From the NCBI RefSeq assembly GCF_029227915.1, contig NC_079886.1, forward strand, positions 23,288,501-23,352,500: 64,000 bases of DNA, given 5' to 3'. Of the stretch, positions 39,668-57,424 are shown piece by piece. Source of the stretch: Hydractinia symbiolongicarpus. Lineage: Eukaryota > Cnidaria > Hydrozoa > Anthoathecata > Hydractiniidae. The position numbers and the translations under genes were made by a program. Numbering within the stretch: position 1 is the first letter of the stretch; every line of letters starts with the position of its first letter. A model generated the notes under the pieces. It was not told where the DNA came from, did not search any database, and saw only the letters and a list, made by a program, of their open reading frames with translations.

Positions 39668-39796
39668 AATATATATATATATTATATATTTATATATAAT
39701 ATAATATATATATAATATATATATATATATATTAATAATATAATAATATAATTATAAAAATATAATTATTGTGCGTAGCACAATAATTATATTTTT
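39668..39796. repeat. (TA)n microsatellite followed by a perfect 19-bp inverted repeat
   Basis: AT dinucleotide runs fill 39668-39750. The arms 39756-39774 and 39778-39796 are exact reverse complements with a GTA spacer, the same spacer as the palindrome at 7418-7472. No coding content. Confidence 0.85.
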
Positions 39797-40458
39797 TTTA
39801 CATTGGGACGGATCAGAACGGAACGGAGATCTAATAATTTTAATTTCCACTATTGTGAATCAAGACGGATTGGATTTGAACAGAACGAAAATGTAATATT
39901 CAACGATCTTGATTGGTTACTTTTTTCAGATTCTTTGTTTCTTTCAAAAAGCATCGTAACAATTTGAATTCTCAATCAACTTTTACTCAGAACAGAATGG
40001 AAAAGATCAAAAAAATTTCAATTATCGTAAAATGTCGCACGCGAGAGAGGTAAAGTGAATATTTTTCTTGTAGATTAAAAATTATAAAATTTCTGTCACT
40101 CAATCAAAATATGCTTCAAATAATTCAGCTAGGAATTTCCACTCAGTTTGAAGATGAGCCTGCACTTTTAAAATTTGGAAAATCGCCGCGGTGATGATTT
40201 GAAAAAATTATCCAATTTTCTTGTGTGCGCGATATTTCCCACCATTTTTATTCGCAAAGGATGTTGGTTGACCTGTTGTGTTTTCTTGTAAAAGATGGCG
40301 GATTAGTTGTGCATGGTGCGCTGAGTGATGGTGCATTTATTTTATTTTTTGCATTAAAATATTATAATATCTCTATTTTTATTTTTCTATGGACTATTAT
40401 AGACGGTTGGTTCAGCCTGAGAGAAGTCAGGGAATTTTTTCTGGGTCATAGAGATTTG

Positions 40459-40486
40459 GCTAGCTAGCTAGCTAGCTAGCTAGCTA
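40459..40486. repeat. (TAGC)n tetranucleotide tract
   Basis: Seven uninterrupted TAGC units directly beside the left end of the 40489-41104 element. Shorter TAGC tracts occur at about 31820-31852, 34298-34314, 34378-34395 and 59018-59036. Confidence 0.95.
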
Positions 40487-40488
40487 AA

Positions 40489-41104
40489 CAGTCAGGGTAA
40501 ACACCTAATTTAGGCGGCATGACCTAATTAGGCGAGTCGTTTAGTTAGGCTACCCGTAGTCTAACTAGGCGAACATAAACTTTCTGTTGTAAATATGTCG
40601 AAATCATTGCGTTTTGCAATACAAAATTTATGTGAATCAAATCTGTCCACTTTGCTGATAATTTTGACCAATTATCTTCTTATTTGCATCACGCATTGGT
40701 AACTTATGGCCCAAACCTTGTGTGGCACTATTTGTTGTTTTAAATAATGGATTTCAGCCATTCACGCCGCAGGGAAAAATAAATATGGCGGACGAAAACG
40801 TGGCAGTGTTCACCTAAATAGGCGACACTTAACCTAATTAGGTTATATATTTCATTTTAACATAATTTTTACTCGCGCGCAAACATATTGAGGCACAAGT
40901 GACAATTTTGGAATCATGGTCGCGTAGACTATCAATTCTGAACAAAGATTTTTTCTTAGGAATGTGTGAAAAGCCATTAAATATTGTATATAATGTCTTA
41001 ACTAGGTTACATATGGCCTACTAGGCTACAATGAGTCACACAAATAGGTGGTATGCCCTAATTAGCCTACCATTGCCTAATTAGCTAAGTGTTTACCCTG
41101 ACTG
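40489..41104. mobile_element. 616-bp non-autonomous TIR element (MITE)
   Basis: The ends share a 16-bp inverted repeat, CAGTCAGGGTAAACAC, extended by related CTAATTAGGC words. Inside, CCTAATTAGGC-type words recur in both orientations. GCTAA lies on both sides but is offset by one base on the left, so the target duplication is uncertain. There is no coding capacity. Its first bases (AGTCAGGG) match those of the XPG-type transposon. Confidence 0.75.
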
Positions 41105-41760
41105 GCTAACGGAATGGTCAACGACAGATAATAAAAGTTTAAAGTAACTGATATGTTGACGATATGGATTAAGGAGGTTAAATGTATTTTTCACGGAGTT
41201 GCCGGATTATACGCTGGTGAATTTTTTTTGCTTTGGTATGGGGGGAAAGTCTCCAGGTGAAGAAAATTTTGTTTTCAGTCAATTTTATCACACCAGGGCA
41301 TTGTTAGGGCTTTAAAGGGATCATTTTATACAAAACTAATAAGGCAGACATCACAAATATCTGTTGTCAGAGCCATTTGAGCACCAAAAATAGAGTCAGT
41401 CAGTCGGGCGAATGATGACTCAAAAATCTGAAAAATTGTATCCAACCATCCAGCTATCAATGCGCTCCATTAAACCGCCGATATTTAAGGATAACTTGGT
41501 CACCTCGTTTAAATGGAGTTTCTGCGTGTTTCTGAGAACCCTTTTCAAATTTTAAAGCGAAGCACAATCATAATGGTGGGTAATGGCTGTGGGGAGACAA
41601 CAAGCATAATATTTTTTTTGTTATTCTAGCTTTTCCGACTCAGTATATCGAAAATTTGATCAAAAAATAGGGTCAGTCTGGTGACTCTAACACCAAATAT
41701 TTGTGACATATGCTTAATGTGTGAAACATTTAACTTCCTATATATATATATATATATATA

Positions 41761-42484
41761 TGTTCTGCCAAATCTTGGAACGTGCCCTGTCTTAAGACTG
41801 GCCTGGCCAATCTTCTGACAGTGACAAATGGGTAGCCAGTCTTAAGACTGGACTGCCCAATCTATAGACATACATGTCCAATCTTAGAACAATTGTGGAA
41901 AACAAAGAGAACAGTGACAATTTTAGACTGTATCTCTTAAAAAGAACGTTAAATTGAAACTTTTCTTGGCAAATCAAAAGGCGAAAAATTTATACCATTT
42001 ATATAAATATGTGTATAAAAAAATTGAAACTATTTAACCATATATGGCTGACTATCGCTATAGCTAGCTAAACTTCTCATTCAAAATGAAGTTAACAGCT
42101 AACGATTTATCTGATTCTTTATATATAAACCTTTTTTTAAAAAAATTTGGTCACTACGAGCTGTATGTAAAAGCCAAATGTATAATACGTGCTAGCTACG
42201 ATTTTTACTATACCCAAAAACTGGCCTGGTCTACTCAACAGTTTTTGTTGTTCGTTTTTTATTTATTATATATATACCCGAAATATGATGTTTTAATGTG
42301 CCTGAAAATGGTTGTTGGGTTTTGCAAACAACAGAGCATGTGTTGCCAATCCCTTTTTTAAAATTTAAAAGGTGTCTAAAGATGGGCCTTACATGGTCTC
42401 CTTCCCAATCTTGTGACGCCTTGCCCGGTCTTAAGACATTTTTATGTCCAAAGATTGGGCAGTGTCCTAAGATTGGGCAGAACA
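41761..42484. mobile_element. 724-bp non-autonomous TIR element with subterminal repeats, TA target duplication
   Basis: The left end TGTTCTGCCAAATCTTGGAA and the right end (reverse complement TGTTCTGCCCAATCTTAGGA) match over most of 20 bp. TA lies on both sides (41759-41760 and 42485-42486). Variants of CCCAATCTTAAGAC recur several times near both ends. No intact gene is inside. TA duplication suggests mobilisation by a Tc1/mariner-class transposase, as inference. Confidence 0.7.
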
Positions 42485-42798
42485 TATACAACAAAGTAAC
42501 AATTTTTTTTCAAATTTGCAATGTACTGAAGTATTTTGAAAAGCCTTTTATCTTACAGCCTCTTCGTCTCTTCCAGGGCTCCTTCCTCGCCAACCTAAAA
42601 AATCAATTGCGCTTGCCATAGCTATACGTCACAACTCAGGGTGGCCACTCGTCCTTGAAAACCTTGAATGTTCTTGAATGTTCTTGAATTTTATTTGGTC
42701 TTGAATTGTTCTTGAAATAGTATGTTTTCCACCCTTGGTTCTTGAATGTTCTTGAGTTTTTACAATTCTATGAAAAATCTTTTTAGAATAGTAAAAAA

Positions 42799-44940
42799 AT
42801 GTCTAGTAAAAAAAGTACCAGAATGCATGGAAAAAGTATTTTTAATGAAAGTTGGTTGAGCGATGAACAGTTTAAAATATGGTTGAAAAGGGGACCAGAT
42901 AAACACAAAGCATTGTGTAGACTTTGTAACACAGTGATAGACATAACTATAATGGGAAAAAGTGCTTTAGCATCGCATTCTAAGGGCAACAAGCATCAAG
43001 TGAATGTGAAAAACTATAGTCCAGTTTCTGGTCTGTTCTTCAAAAGTAACCCTCCAAAGCCATCATCAAGCAAAGACGCCTCCCCCGCCACTAACAAGAT
43101 TGATTTAATGATGAGTACATTAGCAGTTTCCCATGCTGAAATTCGTTGGGCTCTGAAAGTACTAACATCACATCATTCATTTCGTTCTTGCTTGAATTTG
43201 AACCAGCTATTTTGTGTGATGTTCCCTGACAGTGACATAGCAAAGTCATTCCAGTTATCAAAAACGAAATGTGCGTACTACATCGTACATGGATTAGCCC
43301 CATATTTCATGGAAATCTTGCTCCAAGAAATTAAAAATTCGCCAACCTATTCCACACTTTTTGACGAAAGTTTGAATCATTATAAACAGGAAGAACAAAT
43401 GGACGTTCAGATTCGTTTCTGGAATGAAAATCTCTATGAAGTCCAGACACGTTACCTAACCTCAAGGTTTTTCAGGCGCCCAAATGCAGATAACATCTTG
43501 CACGAGATTCTTCAAGCAACTGATGCGTTACCCCAGAAATCAATGGTCATGCTTTCCATGGACGGACCAAACACTAATTGGAAAGTTTATGAAAATTTAA
43601 AATCGCATCGTACTGAGAAAGAATATCCCCAAATTATTGATGTTGGTTCGTGTGGATTACACGTGGTGCACGGAGCCTTTCAGACTGGCGTAAAAGCAAC
43701 TGGCTGGAAATTGAAAAAGGTTTTAAAGGCCATGTGGAAGCTGTTCAATGATTCCCCAGCTCGAAGAGATCTATATATTCAGTTAAGCAAATCAGATGTT
43801 TTTCCAATAATGTTTTGCCAGACACGCTGGGTTGAGGATGAACCTGTTGCCATCCGAGCAAAGGAAGTTTGGGAAAATGTTGTGAATGTCATAAAGCATT
43901 ATCAAACCTTATGCAAATCAAAACAACCAAGCAAAAACAGTTCGTATGACACCTTGGTCACCCACCACACTGACATGTTTATGCAAGTAAAGTTACAATT
44001 CTTTGTTGATGTAGCCAGCATGATGTCTTCGTATCTGAAGCAATTCCAGACGGATAATCCAATGATGCCATTTGTTTCAGAAATATTAGAAAATATTATC
44101 CGTCGGTTAATAAAGATTTTCATTCGGAAAACCGTTATTGATGAAGCTGATTCAGCTTATTCTTTAATTAAAATTGATTTGCAGAAACGAGAGAATCATT
44201 TACCACCGGAATTAGTCAAGTTACCAACTGCCACCAAAACCTTGCTTTCGTCCCTTCAAGCCAGTTTGACAAAGAAGTTGAAGTTTAAAGGAGAATGTGC
44301 TGCACTTATTAAAGGTATTATTGAAAAGCTACAAGAACGATCGCCATTGAAACACCTTTTTGTTCGATCTTTGTCTAGTCTTGTTCCAAAGAATATGATT
44401 GAAAGTAAAAACTGTCTACTTAAGTTTGAAAAGGTCGTGGACAAGTTTTACACAACAAATCACATCAATTCAAAAGAAGCAGATAATGCCAAGTTGCAGT
44501 TGGAGGAGTTCATCTCACGCACAGCTAAGACTCATAAAGATAAGTTTCTTGGCTTTAGCCTTTCTGATAATCGTTTGGATCATTTTTACCGCGAGTATTT
44601 AAACGGTTCTGATAAATACAAAGATTTATGGAAAGTCATGGTGATGGTCTTCACTATTTCACATGGACAAAGCCAGATCGAGAGAGGATTCAGCATCAAC
44701 AAAGAAGTCACTATCGAAAATCTTAAAAACAAGTCACTATGTGCTCAGCGGTTGGTATATGATGCCTTAAAGTGTTGCAAGAAAGATGTGCATGATATTG
44801 AAATCACTGCCAAAATGGTTACATCATGTAAAACAGCCCGTTCTAGGTATGTATTTGCCCTTGAAGAAGTAAAAAAATCAAAAGAAAATGAAGCAGCGAA
44901 TAACAAGAGAAAGATAATAGATATGAGATTGATAGTGTGA
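42799..44940 (+). CDS. hAT-family transposase, C-terminally frameshifted
   Basis: A single intronless frame of 713 residues. A BED-like C2H2 zinc finger uses C40, C43, H60 and H66. The RNase-H-like core shows FDES (D189), SMDGPNTN (D255), a TRW motif in FCQTRWVEDE, and the last acidic residue in SQIERGFS (E628), matching the hAT DDE arrangement and the hATC dimerisation region. The frame stops at 44938-44940, but the next frame (to 45143) continues the protein with IDSVKRKRMEVD and a charged coiled-coil tail of about 68 residues. A 2-nt gain (AT in GATATGAG near 44923) would explain this. The catalytic part is intact, so it may still be active or only recently disabled. Confidence 0.87.
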   Translation: MSSKKSTRMHGKSIFNESWLSDEQFKIWLKRGPDKHKALCRLCNTVIDITIMGKSALASHSKGNKHQVNVKNYSPVSGLFFKSNPPKPSSSKDASPATNKIDLMMSTLAVSHAEIRWALKVLTSHHSFRSCLNLNQLFCVMFPDSDIAKSFQLSKTKCAYYIVHGLAPYFMEILLQEIKNSPTYSTLFDESLNHYKQEEQMDVQIRFWNENLYEVQTRYLTSRFFRRPNADNILHEILQATDALPQKSMVMLSMDGPNTNWKVYENLKSHRTEKEYPQIIDVGSCGLHVVHGAFQTGVKATGWKLKKVLKAMWKLFNDSPARRDLYIQLSKSDVFPIMFCQTRWVEDEPVAIRAKEVWENVVNVIKHYQTLCKSKQPSKNSSYDTLVTHHTDMFMQVKLQFFVDVASMMSSYLKQFQTDNPMMPFVSEILENIIRRLIKIFIRKTVIDEADSAYSLIKIDLQKRENHLPPELVKLPTATKTLLSSLQASLTKKLKFKGECAALIKGIIEKLQERSPLKHLFVRSLSSLVPKNMIESKNCLLKFEKVVDKFYTTNHINSKEADNAKLQLEEFISRTAKTHKDKFLGFSLSDNRLDHFYREYLNGSDKYKDLWKVMVMVFTISHGQSQIERGFSINKEVTIENLKNKSLCAQRLVYDALKCCKKDVHDIEITAKMVTSCKTARSRYVFALEEVKKSKENEAANNKRKIIDMRLIV

Positions 44941-45143
44941 AACGCAAACGAATGGAGGTAGATACATGTATTCGATCATTGAACAAAGATATGAACAACT
45001 GTCTTGATGAGGGCGAGGTTAGCCATGACATTGCTATGTTTCTGAAAGCAAATGCATTCAGAAAAGCCATTACAGAGAAAAAAGTGACAATGGTGGATTT
45101 AGATGAGGCTATTAAAAAACTGCAGGAAGATCTCAAAAACTAA
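44922..45143 (+). pseudogene. Frame-shifted C-terminal tail of the hAT transposase
   Basis: Open in the second frame relative to the main ORF. It is rich in Lys, Glu, Asp and Leu and ends with EAIKKLQEDLKN and TAA. Its start overlaps the end of the main frame by a few codons. It is best read as the displaced end of the same gene. Confidence 0.65.
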
Positions 45144-46188
45144 TAACCTCTATAATACTCGTAGTTTGTTGACATTAGTTTATTTCAAGATATATGGATT
45201 ATTTATTAGCTTCATATTAGCGTCATTTTGTCTGGTTCATTTTCTAATTTGAAGATCTTCTTATACAATACAATATATGTTCTATTTTTAATTGAGAATT
45301 AAAGTTTTATAAAACACAAGAAATAGAATCCTTTGGACCGTTTCCATAATACTGGATAAATAGATTTTAGAAACAAGAAGAGAAGAACACTATTTATTGA
45401 ACTTTGTTATTTTGTGACTTTTATATTCTGTTATTTTTAGTTTTACACTTTTGTTACTATATAATTCTAGCTTTCTGATAAGTATTTATAAACTTGTACA
45501 CAAAGTAGCTATGTACTCCTAAAAGAATGATTTCTGGAACGATATCAACTTTATTATCAAGGTTTCTACATGTCTACACTCTTTTATTTTGTTCAAATTA
45601 TCACAGATTATGCTATATTGATGTATAAATTGATCAAGATATTAGCTTTTGTTGAAGTTGTTAAAAATTATTTTTGTCCTTGAAAACCAATATTTTGTTC
45701 TTGAATTGTTCTTGATTAGTTCTTGGATTTTTTTTTAATTTTGAGTGGCCACCCTGCAACTAGAATCTTTACAGACCAGATTTGAGTATTGTATCTGCGT
45801 TATTCTCTTGTTAAATATAATATAACATGAGCAAAAATAATAGAGAAGCTAATAAAGGTTTTTCTAAAAAGTATTTGAAAAATTAGTGCTAGATTCTGAA
45901 TTCGAGCATGAAAGGAATTTTACAGACCCAGCAAAGAAGACTTCTGTAGTATCCTCAACCATAGCTATGGTTCCATGTGTTAGCCTCGTTTTTGTGCCAT
46001 AGTCTCATTATATTTCATGCACTTGTTACACGAAAATATATATGTGTTGGACTCTGTAATACAATATGGTGTTCTTCTTGTTAATGATAAATATAAAGTA
46101 TCCTATTAAATCTGAGAGTCTTAGTTTCTTATACAAATATTAATGTTTTCAAAAGCGGGAGATTCCTTCATCAATAGGTGGGCCTGGA

Positions 46189-46228
46189 CCAACTTAAGAC
46201 AAATTTGCATGCATTTGTCCAAAGTTGG
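46189..46228. repeat. 40-bp imperfect palindrome, relic of a TIR element
   Basis: CCAACTTAAGACAAATTTGC pairs with the following 20 bases apart from a few mismatches. The surrounding words (CCAACTT, GGCCATCC) resemble the subterminal repeats of the 41761-42484 element, so a related relic is possible. Confidence 0.5.
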
Positions 46229-46401
46229 GCTGGGCCCGTCAATAGATGGCCATCCCAACTGGGAACGCACCGACCCGTCTTGTGGCAGGCCATCCTGTCT
46301 AAAGAGTCCTGCATGGAAAACTGGGACTTTGTCTGTAGTTGGGTCACAACAACACAATGATGAAAAACAAATCACAAGTCCCCAACAAATGTATATAATG
46401 T

Positions 46402-46530
46402 GTTGGTTCTAGATCGTTGTAAATGGTTTTAGGTTGTTCTAGATAGTTTTTAGGTCATTGTAGATCGTTGTAGATGATTTTTAGGTCGTTGTAGATTGTG
46501 GTAGGTCGTTGTATAAGTCGTTGTAGGTAT
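46402..46530. repeat. Degenerate tandem repeat, TAGGTCGTTGTAGAT-like unit
   Basis: About nine diverged copies of a 12-15-bp unit with GTTGTAGAT or GTCGTTGTA cores. No coding content. Confidence 0.7.
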
Positions 46531-46987
46531 ATATTTGTTGTTGTATGCTATACATTTTCTTGATCAGCGTTTTAAGATCTATACAATGAAGACAAAAGTT
46601 ATATATACAAATTTCTAAAAAAAAATAATTATTTTGGCAGGTCTTTGCTGACATCAGCAAAATTTTTATACTCATCTCCTTAGGCATTTGTTGAAAGTAT
46701 GATCCTATACATTATTTTTATCAGCGTTTCAACCTCTACACATTACAGGCAAAAAATATACTAAATTTCGCCATTTTTTTTTTAATCTGCACTGATGACG
46801 TCAGCAAAACATCTGAAACAACCTATTTTTCCATTGTCTTCCAGTTCAATGAAGGCGTATGGGAATAATATACAGTGCCAATTGCGAGTAAAGCAACACA
46901 TCTTTGAGAGTACTGGTACAAATAAATGCAATTAAAATAATTCAGAGTGAGAGTGCAATGCGAGTGCGAGTAAAGTAAATAAGAGTA

Positions 46988-48305
46988 ATCTTTTTAATGC
47001 GAGTATCATCATCATCACTCTTGACTTAACGTCCATTTTCCATGCTAGCATGGGTTGGACGGGGTATATTAATGACCCTCTTCCAATCTGATCTAAACTG
47101 TGTTAGATCTAAACTTAACTTCCTCTGTTTCAAGTCTGTCCTTATAACCTCCTGCCAAGTCTTTCTCGGTCTGCCTCTGGGCTTTGCCACAGGAACTATC
47201 AAGTCCCTACACTTTCTTACTCAATTCTCCTCCTCCATTCTTTCCAAGTGCCCCAGCCAATTCAATCTTCTTATCTGGATAACATCTTTAACTCTACGGA
47301 TACTTAGCCTGCTTCTTAGCTCACCTGAACTTTTTCTGTCTCTCAGACCAGCATTACACCTAAACATTTTTATTTCATTCCTTTCTAAATGGTCAAGATC
47401 TTCCTGATTCACTGCCCATGTCATTCTTACACAGGCCTCATATAACCTACCTTTTAACTCAATTGACAAGACTCTGCTAGTCAACCAAGGAAGTAACTCT
47501 CTGAACGTTTTCCAAGCAGAACCTATCCTGCAAGTAACCCTTCTTCCAACACCCCCTTCACTGCCCAACATATCACCTAAGTAACAGAAGTTCTCAACTA
47601 TCTCTAACGAGCCACTGTTGTACATCATTGAAGCTAGAAATACTTCATTCTCTATAATCTCACCTTTGCAACGCTTGCATACAAACTGGATGTCAGCTCT
47701 TAACTTTCCACCAATACTACTGCACTTCTTATGTACCCAATGCTTGCAAGTCTGACAAAATATTGAGTTACTACCAACCCCTTTCCTGCAAACTCCACAA
47801 GGCCACTTTCCAACTACAAGGTCACACTTGGCTGCAATGCTACTAATCATGACTTTAGACTTTGCTGTGTTCACCCTTAGCCCTTTCTCTTCTGGTCCTT
47901 TCTTCCACTTCTCAAACTTTTCAACTAATTCTTCCATCGACTCTGCTATGAGAACCAAATCATCTGCATACAATAACTCCACTATTCCATGGACAACCTG
48001 TTCTGAACTCCATCGACAGCGCTTCTAAGACTAGAACAAACAACAAAGGACTAAGTACAGAACCCTGATGTACACCAACATTTACACTAAATTCATCACT
48101 AAGTGAATCCTTAATCCTGACACGACTTCTAGCATTGCTGTACATAGACTGTACCATCGTAACTAGCCACTCATCCACACCTAATTTTCTCATAGCCCAC
48201 CAAATAACTTTATGTTGCACTCTATCAAAAGCTTTCTCTAAATCCACAAAGGCAAAATAGAGATTCTTTCTCTTTCCTAAATACTTTTCCTGAAGCTGTC
48301 TGAGT
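46988..48305 (-). mobile_element. 5'-truncated non-LTR retrotransposon with ATG/TGA-repeat tail
   Basis: Read on the minus strand, the copy begins inside the reverse transcriptase (about 48305), runs through the palm, thumb and a zinc finger, and ends in a 3' UTR with GGAAAATGGACGTTAAGTC followed by a short (GAT)n tail at about 46990-47000. Tails of short tandem repeats instead of poly(A) are known in RTE-like and some other LINE clades. The clade was not resolved. No clear target duplication was seen. Confidence 0.8.
47221..48303 (-). pseudogene. LINE reverse transcriptase, broken, with PHD-like zinc finger after the palm
   Basis: The upstream frame (to about 47990) reads FVDLEKAFDRVQHKVIWWAM, MYSNARSRVRI, VGVHQGSVLSPLLF and LVLEALSMEF. 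The next frame, from 47982, reads ELLYADDLVLIAESMEELVE, the YADD catalytic site, then GLRVNTAKSKVM. An extra run of about 7 nt between CPW and ELLYADD causes the frameshift. After the palm comes a Cys/His cluster (CGVCRKG, FCQTCKHWVHKKCS, FVCKRCKG), then the thumb-like FCYLGDMLG and RRLNWLGHLERM. I recall this PHD-like insertion from LINEs of marine invertebrates. Confidence 0.8.
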
Positions 48306-48311
48306 AAAAAT

Positions 48312-48362
48312 ATTATATAGTACGCAAAAATTATATAGTACGCAATATTATATAGTACGCAA
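48312..48362. repeat. Three tandem copies of ATTATATAGTACGCAA
   Basis: About 16-bp units, directly at the truncated 5' end of the LINE copy. Confidence 0.85.
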
Positions 48363-50747
48363 TAAATAAACTGCTCGCAAGCAAATCTTAAAAATCATGT
48401 TACTTGCGAGTTATATTAAAGAAAAACATAAGACAATAATTTTAATTCACCATTAAATTTTTTTTTTTAGTTTAGTTGCTCTTTTTAAATTAAAAAAAAA
48501 TAAATAAATAAATTTTAAAGTTCAACTTTTCTCTCTTACTTCTTTAAATGCTTTAGCTACTTACATGAAATCACTTCCAGCATATTCTTTCCCAAGCACA
48601 GAGTCAGCATGATATCTAATTATAGTTATGGTAATCAATTGTCACACGCAGACTTTGCTTTCTGAATATTTTTCAACAAACATTGCTTTATAACTCAGAC
48701 AACAATCTGTATAATTTTAAAATATTGCCATAGAAACAGGACGTCACAAAGCTTGTTTTCTTTTTGTTTTTGGGGGGATGTTTTAAGATCGAAGCAACAA
48801 TAATGTGAGAGGATTTTTTTATAAAAAGAAAACAGTTTAATGTTTAATGATATATTTCTTTTGAAAAATCTAAAAATAAAATAATATTTACATCTAAAAA
48901 AATATTTACAAAAAAGTTATTAACTAAAGAGTTTTATGACTGTAACATGCACGTTTTATAATTTTTCTTCATTCTGTTGCTACATCGTATAATTTTTTTT
49001 TTCAAAAATAATGAATAATGAATGCATTGCACATTTTAGTTTCGTCCCAACAAATTATATCCCTTCTTGCAAAACATGGCAAAATTAGTGTTGCTGTATG
49101 CGAGTTCTATGATTACTCGAGAAAAAAATGAAACAGATATGAGCACACGCTATTGCACGCCATTTAATATTATGCTGTGCGAACATCGCACGCCTCAAAA
49201 TGATTAAAGAGTATCATGACGTGAGAAGCTCGCACGCCAGCATTTTTCTTCCTGATGAGGCCTGCACCTCATATGAGTTAGCAATTGAGGAGGAAAACTC
49301 TGGAAAATAGAGTATTGGAGTGCGTGAAAAATATGATCACCTGGCATGATTACCTGGCATAATATTTTTGCAAGAGGAAGTTTTATGGTTGTTTCACGAA
49401 ATGACCAAATAGCATTATTTGGCCAGTACTCTGCAGCTGGTGTAGGCCGAGTAACCAAAGTCAAAAATGCCCTAACTTGCACTTCCCTCAATGCTCCATG
49501 ACCTGGAAATGTCCAAAAAAATTGGAATTGAGTCAGAAAAGTGTACAGTGTAAGTTTTTTAATCTAACCAAATTACTTAAGTCCTGAGTCCCCTGTAAAA
49601 ATATGTACATAGAAACGGCGTACTTAAATGCTTGTGGTTACAGGATTTGATATTCTTCCTTAGTCTAGAGTTACAATTTTCTATCACCATATTATAAAAA
49701 AGGCGAAGTGACCTGGGAACAAAGTTGAATACCATCCTGTCATAAGAGATTTGGAGATTTGTTTTTGTATGGAAGGATCCTTTTGAATCTTTATTCCTGC
49801 TACATAACTGCCAGAGCCAAAGACCTTACCATTAAAAAATATATATACAAATATAACATCACGGTGGAATCCATAAATAAACAACAGACCGTCACACTAA
49901 TTCTTGGATCTGTAGTTAACATCATGTTTGAAATATTCTGATCTTTTTCAACAAAAATGACCAACATATTTGAACTCAGATCAAAATTTATAGAAACATG
50001 CAAATTTTTAGGTTTATACGCTGAGTACAACTGCCTCTTAGCCAAACATTTGACATTTTATGACAAGGTTGCCGGCTAGACATGAAACAGCAAAAAGTTT
50101 GGACGAGTTCAGCATTTAAAAAAAACCTCCAAATTTTGGCACAAAAAGCACCCATTTTGAAAATTTTAAAAATAAACATACTTTTTGATTGTAGTAGTAA
50201 AGCATCAATTTTTTATTCTTTGAATCCCACAGAAACCTAATGTTAGAAAAACACAAATCTTATATCACCATTACTTAGTCTATCAAAACAAGATTGGAGT
50301 GGTCATTTACAGTTTATTAACACTGGACATTGAGCCTTAAGAAACATAAGGCACATATACTATGATGGTATCTCGAGCAAACTGTGTCAAAAAAGTTTGT
50401 TAGTGTAGAGTTTCAAAAAGGCTCTATTGATACAATTTGATTGATTTATACTTTACAATTTTATATTTATTTCTTTATCTATTTTGCTAACGTTTTATAT
50501 TTTTATTTATTTATTAAAAAGGCACAAAGATTGCGAAGGTCACTATAGTAATGTCATTAAGATCGCAATGTAACATTTATGATAGACTGAGATGTTCACA
50601 ATGTTGTCTTTTTTTTTCTAGACAAAGTAAATACTATGTTTATGTAACAACAATAACACATATAAACTTTTTTCATTGAACCAATACAAAGGCTGCTGCT
50701 AAGGGACTAAGTTGACCAGTATATAAATAGACATTAAATCCTCAAAC
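48363..50747. other. Intergenic region upstream of PSMC5
   Basis: No supported gene. Several 60-95-codon frames on both strands have no domains and poor composition. The last 100 bases hold the PSMC5 promoter region. Confidence 0.55.
50720..50727 (+). promoter_or_regulatory. TATA-like box close to the PSMC5 start codon
   Basis: TATATAAA lies only 20 bases before the ATG at 50748. If used, transcription would begin at or inside the first codons, which would favour initiation at the second or third ATG (50760 or 50769). It may be a chance match in AT-rich DNA. Confidence 0.35.
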
Positions 50748-57174
<6,427 letters not shown>

Positions 57175-57424
57175 ATAATTTTCGTTAAGTTTTTGTGTTC
57201 TTCTAACTTTGTAAAATTTCGGCGTGAACATGTACATTCACTTTTTATTTAAAAAGGATTTTTTACAAAGGCTGGCTTGCAAGCTTTTTTAGGAGTCTTT
57301 CCCTTTGTTGCCATTTTCATGTGGCCAATTTGTCATTCTTCTCGGGAGAGAGTTTTCCTGTCCGCGAAAGGAGGTGATCTATTGGTGACGAAAATGTAAA
57401 ATTTATGACAAAAAGATGCATCAC

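Larger units (their letters stand above)
38137..40458. other. Non-coding accessory stretch
   Basis: Apart from the pogo-like remnant and the AT repeat, I see no gene. A 145-codon frame at 38320-38757 has no domain features and no splice context. Confidence 0.45.
42637..45756 (+). mobile_element. 3.1-kb hAT-superfamily DNA transposon
   Basis: The ends CAGGGTGGCCACTC and GAGTGGCCACCCTG form a perfect 14-bp TIR. CAACT flanks both sides (42632-42636 and 45757-45761), giving a 5-bp duplication where classical hATs make 8 bp. GTCCTTGAAAACC and TTCTTGAAT words occur near both ends in the same direction, so they are subterminal direct repeats. The transposase gene 42799-45143 fills the centre. Confidence 0.88.

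Noticed and set aside
47042-47407. 121-codon plus-strand frame
   Set aside because: Antisense to the LINE reverse transcriptase.
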